Below, in pieces: positions 27,001-34,377 of a DNA stretch of 64,000 nucleotides. Position numbers and translations under genes: made by a program. How positions within the stretch are numbered: the stretch's first letter is position 1; each line of letters opens with the position of its first letter. The stretch is from the NCBI GenBank assembly GCA_942486035.1, contig CALNXK010000337.1:218501-282500 (forward strand), read 5' to 3'. Below the pieces are notes generated by a model. It saw nothing but the letters and a program-made list of their open reading frames with translations, was not told where the DNA came from and ran no database searches. This DNA comes from Porites lobata (Eukaryota > Cnidaria > Anthozoa > Scleractinia > Poritidae).

Positions 27001-27086
27001 TTGTAACACTACTTACCAAAGGAGAAAATACAAAATTGAAACAGAGAATGACAGCCAAGCAGGTAGCGAAGTTGTAGACACTTCAT
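5069..27086 (-). CDS. Gene A: adhesion GPCR, complete 16-exon model
   Basis: Predicted cell-surface adhesion-class (family B2) receptor of about 746 residues. Coding exons, 5' to 3' on the minus strand: 27017-27086, 19161-19612, 18480-18533, 17597-17741, 16968-17096, 16013-16088, 15412-15523, 15041-15093, 13122-13260, 12125-12231, 11630-11732, 11083-11233, 9200-9284, 7444-7510, 6163-6372, 5069-5356. Every junction has GT/AG and the phases sum to an open frame of 2241 nt. Order: signal peptide, Thr-rich stalk, GAIN domain, GPS with CNHL/T cleavage site, 7TM, and a tail of about 95 residues. By family knowledge GAIN autoproteolysis leaves a tethered agonist starting TNFAVLM. Ligand and G protein cannot be inferred. 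The first exon is the least certain because a 7.4-kb intron separates it from the rest. Confidence 0.85.
5757..6015. mobile_element. Palindromic MITE in last intron of gene A
   Basis: The inverted halves pair around CACTACCCAGATC / GACCCAGTTCTGGGTAATG and contain TGACACGTCATCAGTATGG. A related element is at 51240-51500, in the corresponding intron of gene C. Confidence 0.6.
6163..6372 (-). CDS. Gene A exon 15: TM5 end, ICL3, TM6, TM7 start
   Basis: Begins INSIILGRVVHEILRMQADR, then LFPLLGMTWVFGVLSV and QYIFTIVNSLQ at the GTATTC donor. These are the canonical TM6 and TM7 motifs. 210 nt, matching gene C exactly in length. Confidence 0.93.
6430..6745. repeat. TAG/GGTAGT microsatellite
   Basis: Long run of (ATT), then (AGT), then (GGTAGT) units, 58 bp upstream in transcript sense of the gene A exon 15 acceptor. 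It creates artificial poly-Thr, poly-Val and Tyr-His open frames that are not genes. Confidence 0.95.
6748..6885. mobile_element. Palindromic MITE
   Basis: TTATTCGATGGTTTAGCATA at the left is mirrored by the complementary end near 6857-6884. A partial related copy lies at about 6990-7035. Confidence 0.6.
7444..7510 (-). CDS. Gene A exon 14: ECL2 and TM5 start
   Basis: Reads CWISFTNNLIWTFAAPVLVV and ends CL. The CW pair carries the conserved ECL2 cysteine of family B2. 67 nt, the same in all three genes. Confidence 0.9.
7840..8355. repeat. Interspersed repeat copy 1
   Basis: About 500 bp similar, in the same orientation, to 34378-34895. Shared blocks include AGTCCTGAATAGGACTGTT, TGACAGTGACTGACGTTTCG, CAGTTGATGGTATTA and GTCTGTAGAATAC. 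It lies in the gene A intron between exons 14 and 13. The family was not identified. Confidence 0.75.
8705..9085. repeat. ATT/AAT microsatellites
   Basis: Trinucleotide runs at about 8705-8777 and 9047-9084 with T-rich DNA between them. Confidence 0.9.
9200..9284 (-). CDS. Gene A exon 13: TM4 and ECL2 start
   Basis: Reads GLALLIVVLSIVIASTQDSG and ends YVHGD, phase 2 out at a GTAAGT donor. 85 nt, as in gene C. Confidence 0.88.
9810..10600 (+). mobile_element. Degenerate LINE reverse transcriptase 3' region
   Basis: Plus-strand translation gives IKYLRLLIDEDLSYSLHC, LIARLRHIVPTCTLLNI, LISWGKERKTFLDQILVLQK and later ARASISEHFHTKEFRLNVKR and NAFSRVGVKIWN. These are typical of the C-terminal part of animal non-LTR RT ORFs. 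Several stops and frame shifts are present. Confidence 0.75.
11083..11233 (-). CDS. Gene A exon 12: TM3
   Basis: Contains FVAAMIHYFY, GWMLFEGVYLYMMVVKVFNT and ends CIISWG. The W-M-L-x-E-G-x-Y-L-Y motif is diagnostic for adhesion GPCR TM3. 151 nt, identical length in genes B and C. Confidence 0.92.
11630..11732 (-). CDS. Gene A exon 11: ICL1 and TM2
   Basis: Reads NLKQEQIQIRLNLVVAIAIA then QITFLAGINATKPK. The same 103-nt exon occurs in genes B and C. Acceptor CTCTCACAG, donor GTAGGT. Confidence 0.9.
11797..12055. mobile_element. MITE-like element in gene A intron
   Basis: Contains CCAACTAGTGGTCTATTA and AACAATTATTCCTC with its complement GAGGAATAATTGTT. Related sequence flanks 58591-59750 in gene C. 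Confidence 0.6.
12125..12231 (-). CDS. Gene A exon 10: TM1
   Basis: Reads DHKVALEVITYVGCTLSL and continues to TVVAYCLLM; first transmembrane helix of a family B2 receptor. Ends phase 2 at GTAAGT. Confidence 0.9.
12572..12720. mobile_element. Palindromic MITE
   Basis: The left arm with CCAAGCTTTCGCTGATCAAC pairs with the right arm GTTGATCGGCGAAAGCTTGG around a CATCATCAGGGAATCATCCC centre. Confidence 0.75.
13122..13260 (-). CDS. Gene A exon 9: GPS cleavage motif
   Basis: Contains NGSWSSVGC and then TCTCNHLTNFAVLMQVG, completing the GPS with its three remaining cysteines. The expected autoproteolytic cut is between Leu and Thr of CNHL/T. The residues after the cut form the tethered agonist. 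Ends phase 0 at GTATCC. Confidence 0.9.
13553..13722. mobile_element. Palindromic MITE
   Basis: Near-perfect hairpin: GGGGCTGGGAGAATTCT pairs with AGAATTCTCCCAACCCC, and the outer arms carry GAAAGTGTTTTCC / GGAAAACGTTTTC. Intron between gene A exons 9 and 8. Confidence 0.75.
14523..14794. mobile_element. 272-bp MITE, copy 1
   Basis: Ends in imperfect inverted repeats starting CATAGTTA and containing TGGTTATGAAA. Nearly identical over its full length to 20424-20695; a diverged copy in the opposite orientation is at about 22084-22370. Confidence 0.8.
15041..15093 (-). CDS. Gene A exon 8: GPS first Cys segment
   Basis: Reads KLQDEHNPYCVFWDFNLK; CVFWDF carries the first conserved GPS cysteine and tryptophan. 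53 nt, phase 0 in, phase 2 out at GTAAGT. Confidence 0.85.
15412..15523 (-). CDS. Gene A exon 7: GAIN beta-strands
   Basis: Encodes ETLTNLRLGRRIISSTVNPA and ends ENVTISFRYEK, the strand pair preceding the GPS. The same length (112 nt) and phase occur in gene C at 57560-57671, which ends NVTVVFRYEE. No equivalent was found in gene B. Confidence 0.8.
16013..16088 (-). CDS. Gene A exon 6: small GAIN exon
   Basis: A 76-nt exon that reads DAVVVSILYDGIEQW and continues FSDKGKLEKEG. Found by requiring a phase 1-in, phase 2-out exon between its neighbours. Gene C has the equivalent at 58364-58442 (DAVTVCTLFDGEINQW). Acceptor TTACTTAG, donor GTTAGT. Confidence 0.75.
16509..16626. mobile_element. Palindromic MITE
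   Basis: TCCAATTCGGTCTGTAATCA at the left pairs with TGATTACAGCCCGAATTGGA at the right around a GC-rich centre. Confidence 0.65.
16968..17096 (-). CDS. Gene A exon 5: GAIN domain
   Basis: Reads TMKIQRVSTNTKGV with the junction base and ends in ISIPSANFLGEG. Equivalent to 59820-59927 in gene C and 37140-37250 in gene B. The (I)P(S/A) strand is usual for GAIN beta-sheets. Acceptor CTCTCTTAG, donor GTATAAG, phase 1 out. Confidence 0.8.
17597..17741 (-). CDS. Gene A exon 4: GAIN helical subdomain
   Basis: Begins DAANITNELF and contains TQELESFAVDYG, which aligns with THELESFAIKHA in gene C. Helical N-terminal part of the GAIN domain. Phase 0 in; phase 1 out at a GTGCGA donor. Confidence 0.8.
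18480..18533 (-). CDS. Gene A exon 3: short pre-GAIN exon
   Basis: Eighteen codons, phase 0 to phase 0, reading QYFSEMRALNVTMKDSIR. Equivalent exons occur in gene B (38918-38971, 18 codons) and gene C (62273-62332, 20 codons, sharing RALNV). Acceptor TAGTTGCAG and donor GTAAGA. Confidence 0.7.
18656..19128. mobile_element. hAT-like non-autonomous element
   Basis: Termini CAGGGGCACCCAACGAC and GTCGTTGGGTGCCCCTG are perfect inverted repeats. The flanks show a 6-bp direct repeat GTACAT at 18650-18655 and 19129-19134. CAGGGG-type ends suggest hAT, but hAT duplications are usually 8 bp. The element ends 33 bp from gene A exon 2. A related partial sequence begins at about 51489. Confidence 0.75.
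19161..19612 (-). CDS. Gene A exon 2: Thr-rich extracellular stalk
   Basis: Encodes about 150 residues, phase 1 in and phase 0 out, with acceptor TTACTTGTAG and donor GTATGT. The middle is dominated by Thr with Ala, Lys and Ser, typical of mucin-like O-glycosylated stalks of adhesion GPCRs. The matching exon in gene B encodes only 65 residues with little similarity, so this region evolves quickly. Confidence 0.75.
20280..20400. mobile_element. Repeat related to 36880-37095
   Basis: Rich in CCGGAATTC/ATTCCGGA phrases and begins CGCCCCATATAAGG; the element at 36880-37095 begins CGCCCCATGTAAGG. Probable members of one MITE family. Confidence 0.5.
20424..20695. mobile_element. 272-bp MITE, copy 2
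   Basis: Differs from 14523-14794 by only a few bases (for example CCGTAAC versus CTCTAAC), so the two copies separated recently. Lies in gene A intron 1. Confidence 0.8.
20859..21282. mobile_element. hAT-like element with GTTGC iterons
   Basis: 424 bp with inverted ends TAGACCTTTCCCGATT and AATCGGGAAAGGCCTC and a perfect 8-bp flanking duplication TTCCGAAT (20851-20858 and 21283-21290), which fits hAT integration. Both subterminal regions carry repeated AAAGTTGCT or AAAGTTGCC phrases in the same orientation. No coding potential. Confidence 0.8.
21590..22090. mobile_element. Interspersed element, copy 1
   Basis: About 500 bp shared with 38035-38630, including TATTTCCCCGATTCTGATTG, GATGACGTCAAAAGTGCAGC and a terminal hairpin AAGAATTATGGAGATC. 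A short part of the same hairpin recurs near 37850-37960. Confidence 0.75.
22777..24607. mobile_element. 1.83-kb TTAA-flanked DNA transposon, non-autonomous
   Basis: Ends GGTGGGTCCCTAGAGTA and TACTCTAGGGATCCACC are 17-bp inverted repeats with one mismatch, flanked by TTAA on both sides (22773-22776, 24608-24611). TTAA duplications occur in piggyBac and Kolobok superfamilies; GG..CC ends fit the latter better. Open frames inside (23345-23605 plus, 24052-24435 minus) were not recognised as transposase. Confidence 0.7.
27017..27086 (-). CDS. Gene A exon 1: start codon and signal peptide
   Basis: ATG at 27086-27084 opens 23 codons (MKCLQLRYLLGCHSLFQFC then IFSF) and ends in phase 1 at a GTAAGT donor. 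It joins in frame to the stalk exon at 19612. The segment is moderately hydrophobic and has the size of the gene B signal-peptide exon, which uses the same phase. Chosen by phase and position; a transcript is needed to prove it. Confidence 0.6.
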
Positions 27087-29405
27087 GATACTATTGGATG
27101 GACAGTTCCTTTCAGCAGTTTAAGTTTTAAGTTTCTGGCCGGGTTTCATGTCATGTTAAAGCTGGACTAGAGGCAAAAGCGTCAACGCGTCACTAGTTTC
27201 TGTTTAGATTGCCAATGATAACGCCAAATTTCTATTCAGAATCATCCCAAGCGTCTCCTTTGCGTGTCGTCTTACTCGTGCCTTTTTTCCTCCTTGTTGT
27301 AACGGAAATGTGTTATTTTTTTCCAAGACATGTAAATGAACTTCTAGGACAATTTAAGAACCATATTTATTCAACCGTGCAGGGCTGACACATTTTTGTT
27401 TAACAAGTGAATTCAAATTCAAATTCCAAATTAACATACTAGGAATGATTGCTTTGCGATGGTACTAGATGATTTGTGTCAGTAGTAGTTTCAGCTGAAC
27501 ACACAACATGTTCTAGTATTTGCCACACGCTAAAAGGTGGTAGCATTTATTAAATCTGAAACTCGTATTTGAACTTATTTTGGTACACACGACTGATTAG
27601 ATCTCTAACTGTAGCTTTAAACTACCTAAAATTTGACCTCGAAAGACTAAGGTTGCCATAGAAACGCAGCCAACCTTTCGCTAAAATACTAATTGCACTG
27701 TACTGTGTTCCTTTCCGGGTAAACAGCATGTGAAGTAATAATTACAGTGGGGATGGTTACTTAGGCTTTCTTAGTTTAATTTTGCTATACTGTGCCCTGG
27801 TAATAACAAAACATCTGCATTGTAGAGCTAAACTAAGGTGAATTTGATACTTGCCAGTGAGTGTTGAGTTCTAGAGTTTTACAGGTAAACAAAACAAACG
27901 CATCGTAAATCCTGAGTTGATCTATGCTCTCGATCAATACAGAGTCTGTGTGAGGTTCGTCAGTTATTGATTTTTTTACGCTTGATTGCGCTTCTGTGCC
28001 CATTGTAAACGAAATAAATATATTGTTGCGGGTGATGTTGCTGTAACGCATGCGTGGCACATATTATGTAGCCAGCGTTCGACTTAGGCTGTTTTCACGC
28101 TATTTGTTATCTTTTTTTTAAGGCTAAAACGTTTTTCATATCAGTTACATTCCAAAATTGATGCATGACCCAGTATTGTTATTTAAGACTTAACTTAGGC
28201 ATTGAAACTACCTGTTGTCTGTTGCAAAGGATGGCAGAAATGGCAGGACTTGAAAACTTTACTCAGTTTAAAAAAAATAAATAAATAAATAAGTAGAATT
28301 TTTTTTTTTTTTAGTGCTCGCTGATGAAACTTGTTTGATATCTTCTTCATAACTCTTCACGGGCATTCTGTGCATGGATAAAGGTGCCAAGTAATGACTT
28401 AAACAGAATTGGGAGGACAATTTACTACATTTCTGGTGTGCCATGCAAATCGAGAATAAAATGGTAGTCTATTTTCATGTGTTAAAGTTTTTGAAATTGT
28501 AAAGCATTTTGTTAAGAGTACAGTCGAACATCCATATTAGAGAACATTTTGTGTTTATGCAATTACGGGGGTTGGTTGCTTACGAGAATCGAACAAAAGA
28601 AGAACTCTTCCGACACATCTAGTTCTTGGTAGAGAATTTACAACTGTAGTTTAATGTCGGTGAAATTTCTTCGTCAACTCTGAGTTGTGTAGTAAAATAC
28701 AGTGAGCAAAGAAAGCTTACCATCCGTCAGGTGGTCGCTCAGTTTCAGGAGGTTAAAAACAATGGGAAATTAAACTTCAGACATTACAAGCTGTCGCGGC
28801 CGCTTATTAGAGGTGGTTGTTTACTACAGATTGCAGCTGTAAGACTCTTACAGGGAAAGTTTGGGGTTTTAGATGGGTGATCGCACTTGGAGGTTCCGAC
28901 AAAACCTCCTTTCTTACGTGCTCAGCATGTCTAAAGCCCAAAAAACAATGCACACTGCAATCAGCGCCTTTTTCTTATTTATTCATGTTCTTATTTTTTT
29001 TTCTATTTAAATTCATTAAATTTTTACATGCAAACACACTACAGACGGAAAAACTAAAGCTCAGTTGAGCTAGCATGGTCGATGCAGTTATCGATGCAAA
29101 ATCATATGCTCTAATATTCTTAGTTGTATAAGTTACGATTTAATGTAGCAGTACATACAGGGTTTAACACGTTTGGGAGAGGTTAGTTAATTCGTAGTAG
29201 TATTACTGTTATAGTTTTATTGTTTTGTTGTTTGTAAACATCAAGAGTCTTTAGGCACATACATGTTTAAACAAGTTTCTGTACGCTCCTTAGTGTTAAG
29301 TGGGTAAATATACTATAATTCTTCTTCTTATTGTTATTGTTAACATTATCGGATTATTTTGTTACGGGCTATTTTATCTTAATTTGCCCGATGTAACGTT
29401 CTCTG
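27087..29405. other. Intergenic region between genes A and B
   Basis: AT-rich. It should hold the gene A promoter upstream of 27086 and the gene B 3' end. AATAAA on the minus strand at 29221-29216 is a candidate gene B poly(A) signal. No other gene or clear repeat boundary seen. Confidence 0.45.
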
Positions 29406-29684
29406 TTAATCAATTGCAACTGGCGTGAGGCAGCATTCTCTAGTCTTTGAAATATCCGAGCTCATTGGTGACACCTGATGACGTCTAAACAGTGGGTCGG
29501 GACTCCCTGTTGTGCCTTGGACTGTGCTCATGCCATGTCCTTCTGAAAAGACGGATGAGGCGTCTCTAGCTGAGCGAGAATTTGGAAAGCTGCTGTTCCT
29601 TGTTTGCCATTTTTGCTTTTTTCGAAGATATGCTGCACGGAATTCATTACTTCGTAGAACATGAATGACAAAAATGAAGAATCC
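29406..29684 (-). CDS. Gene B exon 16: TM7 end and tail
   Basis: Begins GFFIFVIHVLRSNEFRAAYL after a CTGTAG acceptor and stays open for about 92 codons to a TAA at 29408-29406. The membrane-proximal RKKQKW motif matches gene A, but the C-terminal ERTMTP motif of A and C is absent. Confidence 0.8.
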   Translation of the reverse strand, partial: GFFIFVIHVLRSNEFRAAYLRKKQKWQTRNSSFPNSRSARDASSVFSEGHGMSTVQGTTGSPDPLFRRHQVSPMSSDISKTRECCLTPVAID

Positions 29685-29931
29685 CTACAGCAAATCAATA
29701 AAGACAATAACAGTTGTGCAAAAATAATGTGCAAAACGATAGACAACTGGTGAATTTTTTGTAAAAACTATTTTTAATGTAGAGGTTGATTCTCAATCAG
29801 GTAAATATAATAAACAATAAACAATAAACCATCAAAAACAAAATTAAAGATCACTGCAAGCAAACGTTCAAGCACACCTTTTTGTTGGTTTGTAGTTAAC
29901 TCTTGAAAATTATGCGTGGTATCTTATCCTT

Positions 29932-30123
29932 TTATATCAATTTTAAATCTAGCTTTGCTCCTGCCGGAGTCCGTTCGTCGGTCACAAAAACAGAGTTAAG
30001 CTGCTCATGCTGGTTAACAAACCGCATTTTATCAGCCCAACCCAAATAACTAAACGCCTTATGTTTGTTTGAAGTCAAGAAATCGTACGCGACCTTACCG
30101 TCCAACTTGGTCTTAAAAGCCAT
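29932..30123 (-). CDS. Unidentified 63-codon ORF in gene B last intron
   Basis: ATG in a good AAAATGG context, reading MAFKTKLDGKVAYDFL and later AFSYLGWADKMRFVNQHE, ending LDLKLI before TAA. Balanced composition and codon use are unlike the AT-rich noise nearby. It has no relation to the receptor exons. It could be a fragment of an unrelated retrocopied gene or mobile element. Confidence 0.3.
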   Translation of the reverse strand: MAFKTKLDGKVAYDFLTSNKHKAFSYLGWADKMRFVNQHEQLNSVFVTDERTPAGAKLDLKLI

Positions 30124-30293
30124 TTTCAAAAGAGTCTCTTTCACTATCTACAATGTATTTTGGCAGGAGACCGCGTAAATAAAGGCTATTTTTTATCTAT
30201 TAATTCAAGGAAAGGAAAGGGAGAGACCTTTCTCTAATGCTCCTATTTGCGCCGTATCCTTGAACACGTTCAACTGAGAAACGTCTTTTTTAC

Positions 30294-30425
30294 CTGTAAT
30301 GAGTTAAGGATTGTAAAGATGTACTGAAATACGAGTCCAGCATCCGTGACGCTTAGAATACCAAACACCCAAGTCAGTCCCAGAAGAGGAAGCAAAACTA
30401 CGCATGCTCTCAGGCCCTGCCTTAA
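30294..30425 (-). CDS. Gene B exon 15 remnant: TM6 and TM7 start
   Basis: Homology to genes A and C begins only at LRQGLRACVVLLPLLGLTWV and runs to TILNSLQ at a GTAAAA donor. The first ~78 nt of the exon (TM5 end and ICL3) are absent; a palindromic element occupies 30452-30600 just upstream. An AAG at 30427-30425 could act as an acceptor but does not restore the lost helix. Confidence 0.75.
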
Positions 30426-30451
30426 AGAAGGAAAGTCGCGCATTAGACATC

Positions 30452-30600
30452 AGGCCCTGGTTGTTCAAACATTGGATAGCGCTACCCACCGGATAAATCA
30501 CTATCCAGCGGATAAGTATTAGGGAAACCAATTGCGTTATCCACTAGATAGATTTTTATCCGCTGGATAGTGCTATCCAACGTTTGAACAACCGAGGCCA
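30452..30600. mobile_element. Palindromic MITE beside broken gene B exon
   Basis: GGTTGTTCAAACATTGGATA at the left mirrors TATCCAACGTTTGAACAACC at the right. It sits where the first half of the TM5-TM7 exon should be. Confidence 0.75.
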
Positions 30601-31471
30601 GAAGATAGAATTACGTGGATAAAATTATGACGTCATGGATGGACAGATAAGGTAAGAATTAAATGCGTGAGACAACAAGGATAAGAAATTCGAATGTTTT
30701 TGGAATTTTTGCAACTTTAAAAGTAAGTAAAAGAAAAAAAAACATTCCTGCAAACATTGCTTTTTAACAAAAAATAAACAAATTAACAAACAAATGAAAG
30801 AAAATAGAAATGTAATGAAACGAGCAACGGGAGGGGTGGATGAAATTTATTCCAAAACGAAACGCTCAATTTACTTATGATATCTTAGAGCCTGTCTTGT
30901 ATGAGGTGAGTCAGTTCGGTAAGCCAGGCTGACCCGCTTTACTAGGCTGGCTCGGCTCGTGCCTCGTTTCCTCTTAAGATGTGTCGTTGGGCTTTTTATG
31001 AAAGGGCGGGGTGACACGCTTACCCTAGGGATCTCCGCAAGCGCGCCACCCCACCTTCTTATATAAACACGACTTACTACAATTCTAAGAGTGAACAAGG
31101 CAAAAATGAGCCGAGGCAGCCCCACAAAGCATCAGCCAGTTCAGCTAATCGGGATGGCTCACCGCATATAGAAAGGCCCTCGAGATGAAAGGTTGCGCAC
31201 GCCTAAGGTTTTGGAGCCCTCGCTAACACGGCCAATACTTGGGCTTTGAATGAAAGATTCCTCAAAAAGCGATATTTGCCATTAAACCTATTACACCCAG
31301 ACTTCGTTTTAAATCATACCATTCCCTGGACATCGGTAACCTCGTACTAGTGTACAGATGATAAAACAAACAAAACAGAAAATAATATTCCTAAATCTAT
31401 TCAGATTAGCATAGACTGCAGGCATAGGCTGCAGCCCCAGAAAATTAAAGGGGGACGAAATAAATATTTAC

Positions 31472-31538
31472 CAAACAAACCAAGAGGACTGGCGCCACAA
31501 AGGTCCAGACCAAACTATTAGAGAAGGAAACCCAACAG
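31472..31538 (-). CDS. Gene B exon 14: ECL2 and TM5 start
   Basis: Reads CWVSFSNSLVWTFVAPVLLV and ends CL; 67 nt, acceptor TTCACAG, donor GTAAAT. Confidence 0.85.
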
Positions 31539-31637
31539 CTGTGAATAAAATAGAAGACAAAGAAGAATTTTTGGAATTGATTACTTTAAAAAAAAATGAT
31601 CATGAAAAGAAAGATGCACGTTTCACAAAATACTTTC

Positions 31638-31722
31638 AAATCACTGTGAACGTAGCTCTTTATGCCTTCATTTGTGATGTGCGCGAAAACAAGCGACAAC
31701 AGTACCACAACACACGGGAATC
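31638..31722 (-). CDS. Gene B exon 13: TM4, canonical donor destroyed
   Basis: Reads GFPCVVVLLSLVFAHITNEG and ends SYVHSD. At the conserved exon end the donor is GAAAGT where A and C have GTAAGT. The next in-frame GT of correct phase is at 31619-31618; its use would extend the exon to 31620 and add six residues to ECL2. Confidence 0.75.
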
Positions 31723-31774
31723 CTAAAGAAAGGAGGTGTGTGCTTTCACTAGCTGACACATTAAAACATTGATG

Positions 31775-32606
31775 TTGAGGCCTCAAATGTAATAAATGAC
31801 CCTGAATGTAAAAAAAGGTCGATCCTAAGTGTAATATATTTTGGCCCTAAATGTAATGAAAGTCCGAACAGTAATACTTATGAAATGACTCCTGCGTTCA
31901 AACCTATCACAATAGAATATTCACTGACCCTAAACTTGATTATGTCACAGAGACTGGAACATGCAACGGGCCGATGGGATAATTTCATAGCTACGCGATT
32001 CACTTTCCACGCCATATTGAAACCTTTATAGACCGGGTGTATAATGGGCAATGTGAAAAAGGTAAATTTACCATTTTCACATTGCCCATTATACACCTTG
32101 TTTATCTTCGAAAATTTTGCATAAAAATTGTTTCCAGTTTCTCCTGGGTATTACAGGTTTTCCAAGGGAGACTGAAAAAACGAGGCTTAGGCATCAGTAA
32201 ACTTAGCTTTGGGCAGTAAACAACGTGTAATATTTGGGCAACGTGAAGAGAAGTTAGACTGGGGATGGTTGGGCGGCTGTGTTACCATTTTTATGTCTTG
32301 AGTAGTCATTGTGCTCTACGTTCGTGCTCTACGGTATAAGATGGGATATTTTAACAAATGGGGAAGAAAGGTCTTATTTGGGCGAAAAAAGTAGCTGAAT
32401 ATCAGAGGATTTTAAAGGATGATCACGAAGAAGTACTAAAGTATAGATCTCCTTTTTATAGTTAAGTGTATTTTACACACCCAAGCCTCGTTATCATAGT
32501 AACCAAGCTTTTATACACCCAGGACCTTTATTACATTAAGGTCGAAAAGGTATTAGTAACACTTAATTCCTTCATTTAGGGTCATTTATTACATTTGGGG
32601 CCTCAA
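31775..32606. mobile_element. 832-bp inverted-repeat element
   Basis: TTGAGGCCTCAAATGTAATA at the left and TATTACATTTGGGGCCTCAA at the right are inverted repeats. The interior holds a palindrome at about 32030-32100 built on GTATAATGGGCAATGTGAAA. Lies in the gene B intron between TM3 and TM4 exons. Confidence 0.7.
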
Positions 32607-32658
32607 CTTCGCCCCCGAGAAATCAATCGAATACTATAAGGTAGATGATTTTACGTAC

Positions 32659-32809
32659 CCCAAGAAAATGCGTAGAATACCCTCATCTTGACAAGTGTGT
32701 TGAACACTTTTACAACCATTAGATATAGATAGATCCCTTCCATTAACATCCACGCAAAGTCAGCCAAATAAAAGTAGTGGATTGATGCCGCAACAAAGAT
32801 GCAGACTTT
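32659..32809 (-). CDS. Gene B exon 12: TM3
   Basis: Contains CIFVAASIHYFY and AWMLMEGIYLYLMVVKVFNT, ending FYAFSWG at a GTACGT donor. 151 nt as in A and C. Confidence 0.9.
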
Positions 32810-32914
32810 CTATTGTAGCAAAATCATTAAAAACAGTGAGGATTACGGTGCATAAACAACGTTTCACAATAAGTACAAATATCTCAGAGAGTAATAACTG
32901 ATGTTTGCAGGTCT

Positions 32915-33010
32915 ACCACCACCACCACCACCACCACCTCCACCTCCACCTCCACCACCATCATCATCATTACCAGCGGCATTATCATAAGCATCTTCAA
33001 CATCATCAGC

Positions 33011-33042
<32 letters not shown>

Positions 33043-33100
33043 CATCATTATCACCACCATCATCATCATTATCATCATCATCATCATCATCATCATTCGT
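32915..33100. repeat. CAC/CAT microsatellite
   Basis: Imperfect trinucleotide tract producing His-rich and Met-rich artefact frames; 106 bp from the gene B TM3 exon acceptor. Confidence 0.9.
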
Positions 33101-33172
33101 GGCTACCTATTCTAACCAAACAATGTAAAACAAACAAACAAAGAGAAAGCATTATTAGTTATCATAAAATAC

Positions 33173-33275
33173 CTGCAGAGAAGTAGCATCAATTCCTGCT
33201 AGAAATAGGATTTGTGCAATAGCTATTGAAATGACAAGGTTAAGCCGTATTTGACATTGTTCTTGCTTGAAATTC
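33173..33275 (-). CDS. Gene B exon 11: ICL1 and TM2
   Basis: Reads NFKQEQCQIRLNLVISIAIA and then QILFLAGIDATSLQ; 103 nt, donor GTATTT. Confidence 0.88.
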
Positions 33276-33294
33276 CTAAAAAAAAATAAATAGG

Positions 33295-33447
33295 AAACCT
33301 CGGTCCACAGATTCCCTGATAGCAGAGGTCTCTCACTACGAGGTAAAAATGAGAGGAAGGAGAGAGACTTCTGAGGTCTCTCCTTCCTCTCATTTTTGTC
33401 TCGTCGTGACAGACTTCTGCTAACAGGGAAGTCCACAGACCGCCTTT
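33295..33447. mobile_element. Palindromic MITE
   Basis: GAGGTCTCTCACTACGAGG and AAAATGAGAGGAAGGAGAGA are mirrored by TCTCTCCTTCCTCTCATTTT further on; 20 bp from the gene B TM2 exon acceptor. Confidence 0.7.
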
Positions 33448-33883
33448 CAAATTGTGTTGCTCTGCAGTTTGTCATTGCAACTTTGTTTATAGTTAAGTTA
33501 GAAGTAATTTCAAACACTCACTCAATTCCAGATATTTTGGGTCATAAATATTCAAGATAACTCTTGTGGCATTTATACTTTGACAATTGACTGGCCAGCA
33601 AAGGGATCAATTTTGTTCCGTTTTGACATTTAGCCATAGCCATAGTCAAAGCCAAATTATGGAGTCAAATCAAACAATTTTGGGGGAAAAAGTGGAAAAG
33701 TACAAGACACAGAGAAGGCATGGGTCCATTATGCTGCCCAGTACTACCGTCTTCTTGATTTAGTTTAAAGCAGTGTATAAGTTAAAACTTTATTGAACCA
33801 GTTAATCAAAGGGCTGGTTTTCAGCTGTTAAATTGTAAGAAAAGGAAGTCAAAGACGACCACATGTAAAAGAACCCTACTTAC

Positions 33884-33987
33884 AGTAAAGTCAAATATGC
33901 GATAACTGTAAGAACCTCTCCGAAAAGAGACAGACCGCAGCCAACGTAAGTAATGACCTCCAAGGCTGTTTGGTGCTTAGCAGAGGT
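33884..33987 (-). CDS. Gene B exon 10: TM1
   Basis: Reads TSAKHQTALEVITYVGCGLS and ends TVIAYLTLL; 104 nt, donor GTAAGT, phase 2 out. Confidence 0.85.
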
Positions 33988-34377
33988 CTGTAAAAATAAC
34001 GTTGAGGTATCAGCTAAACAAACGACTAAGCAATTTAGTTATCCAACCTCTTATTGTCAAAGCAAATCCATATATATGCTCGATCTGAGTTGAGTGCTTT
34101 ACTTGTCAATTGAAATTTGGAGCTTTTTTGCTTTGTCGCAGCTTTGATATGTTTACTTCAGCATGATCGTGTGTCCTGGAGGACAAAAAGAAAGAAACCA
34201 CCACCACCACCTCTATAACCTTTAAACAGAAAGGTTCGAATGATTTCGACGCAACGACTCCTGGGTGACTGTTTGGAGAAGCGTTAATTTTGGTTGAACA
34301 ACTGCGAGTTTGACTTTCCTTATGATCCAGTCGTTCTCCCCACTAAATGTTTTATATATTATTCTTTAAAAAGTAGG

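Noticed and set aside
32884..33186. His-rich and Met-rich open frames
   Set aside because: Translations of the CAC/CAT microsatellite, lying in a gene B intron.
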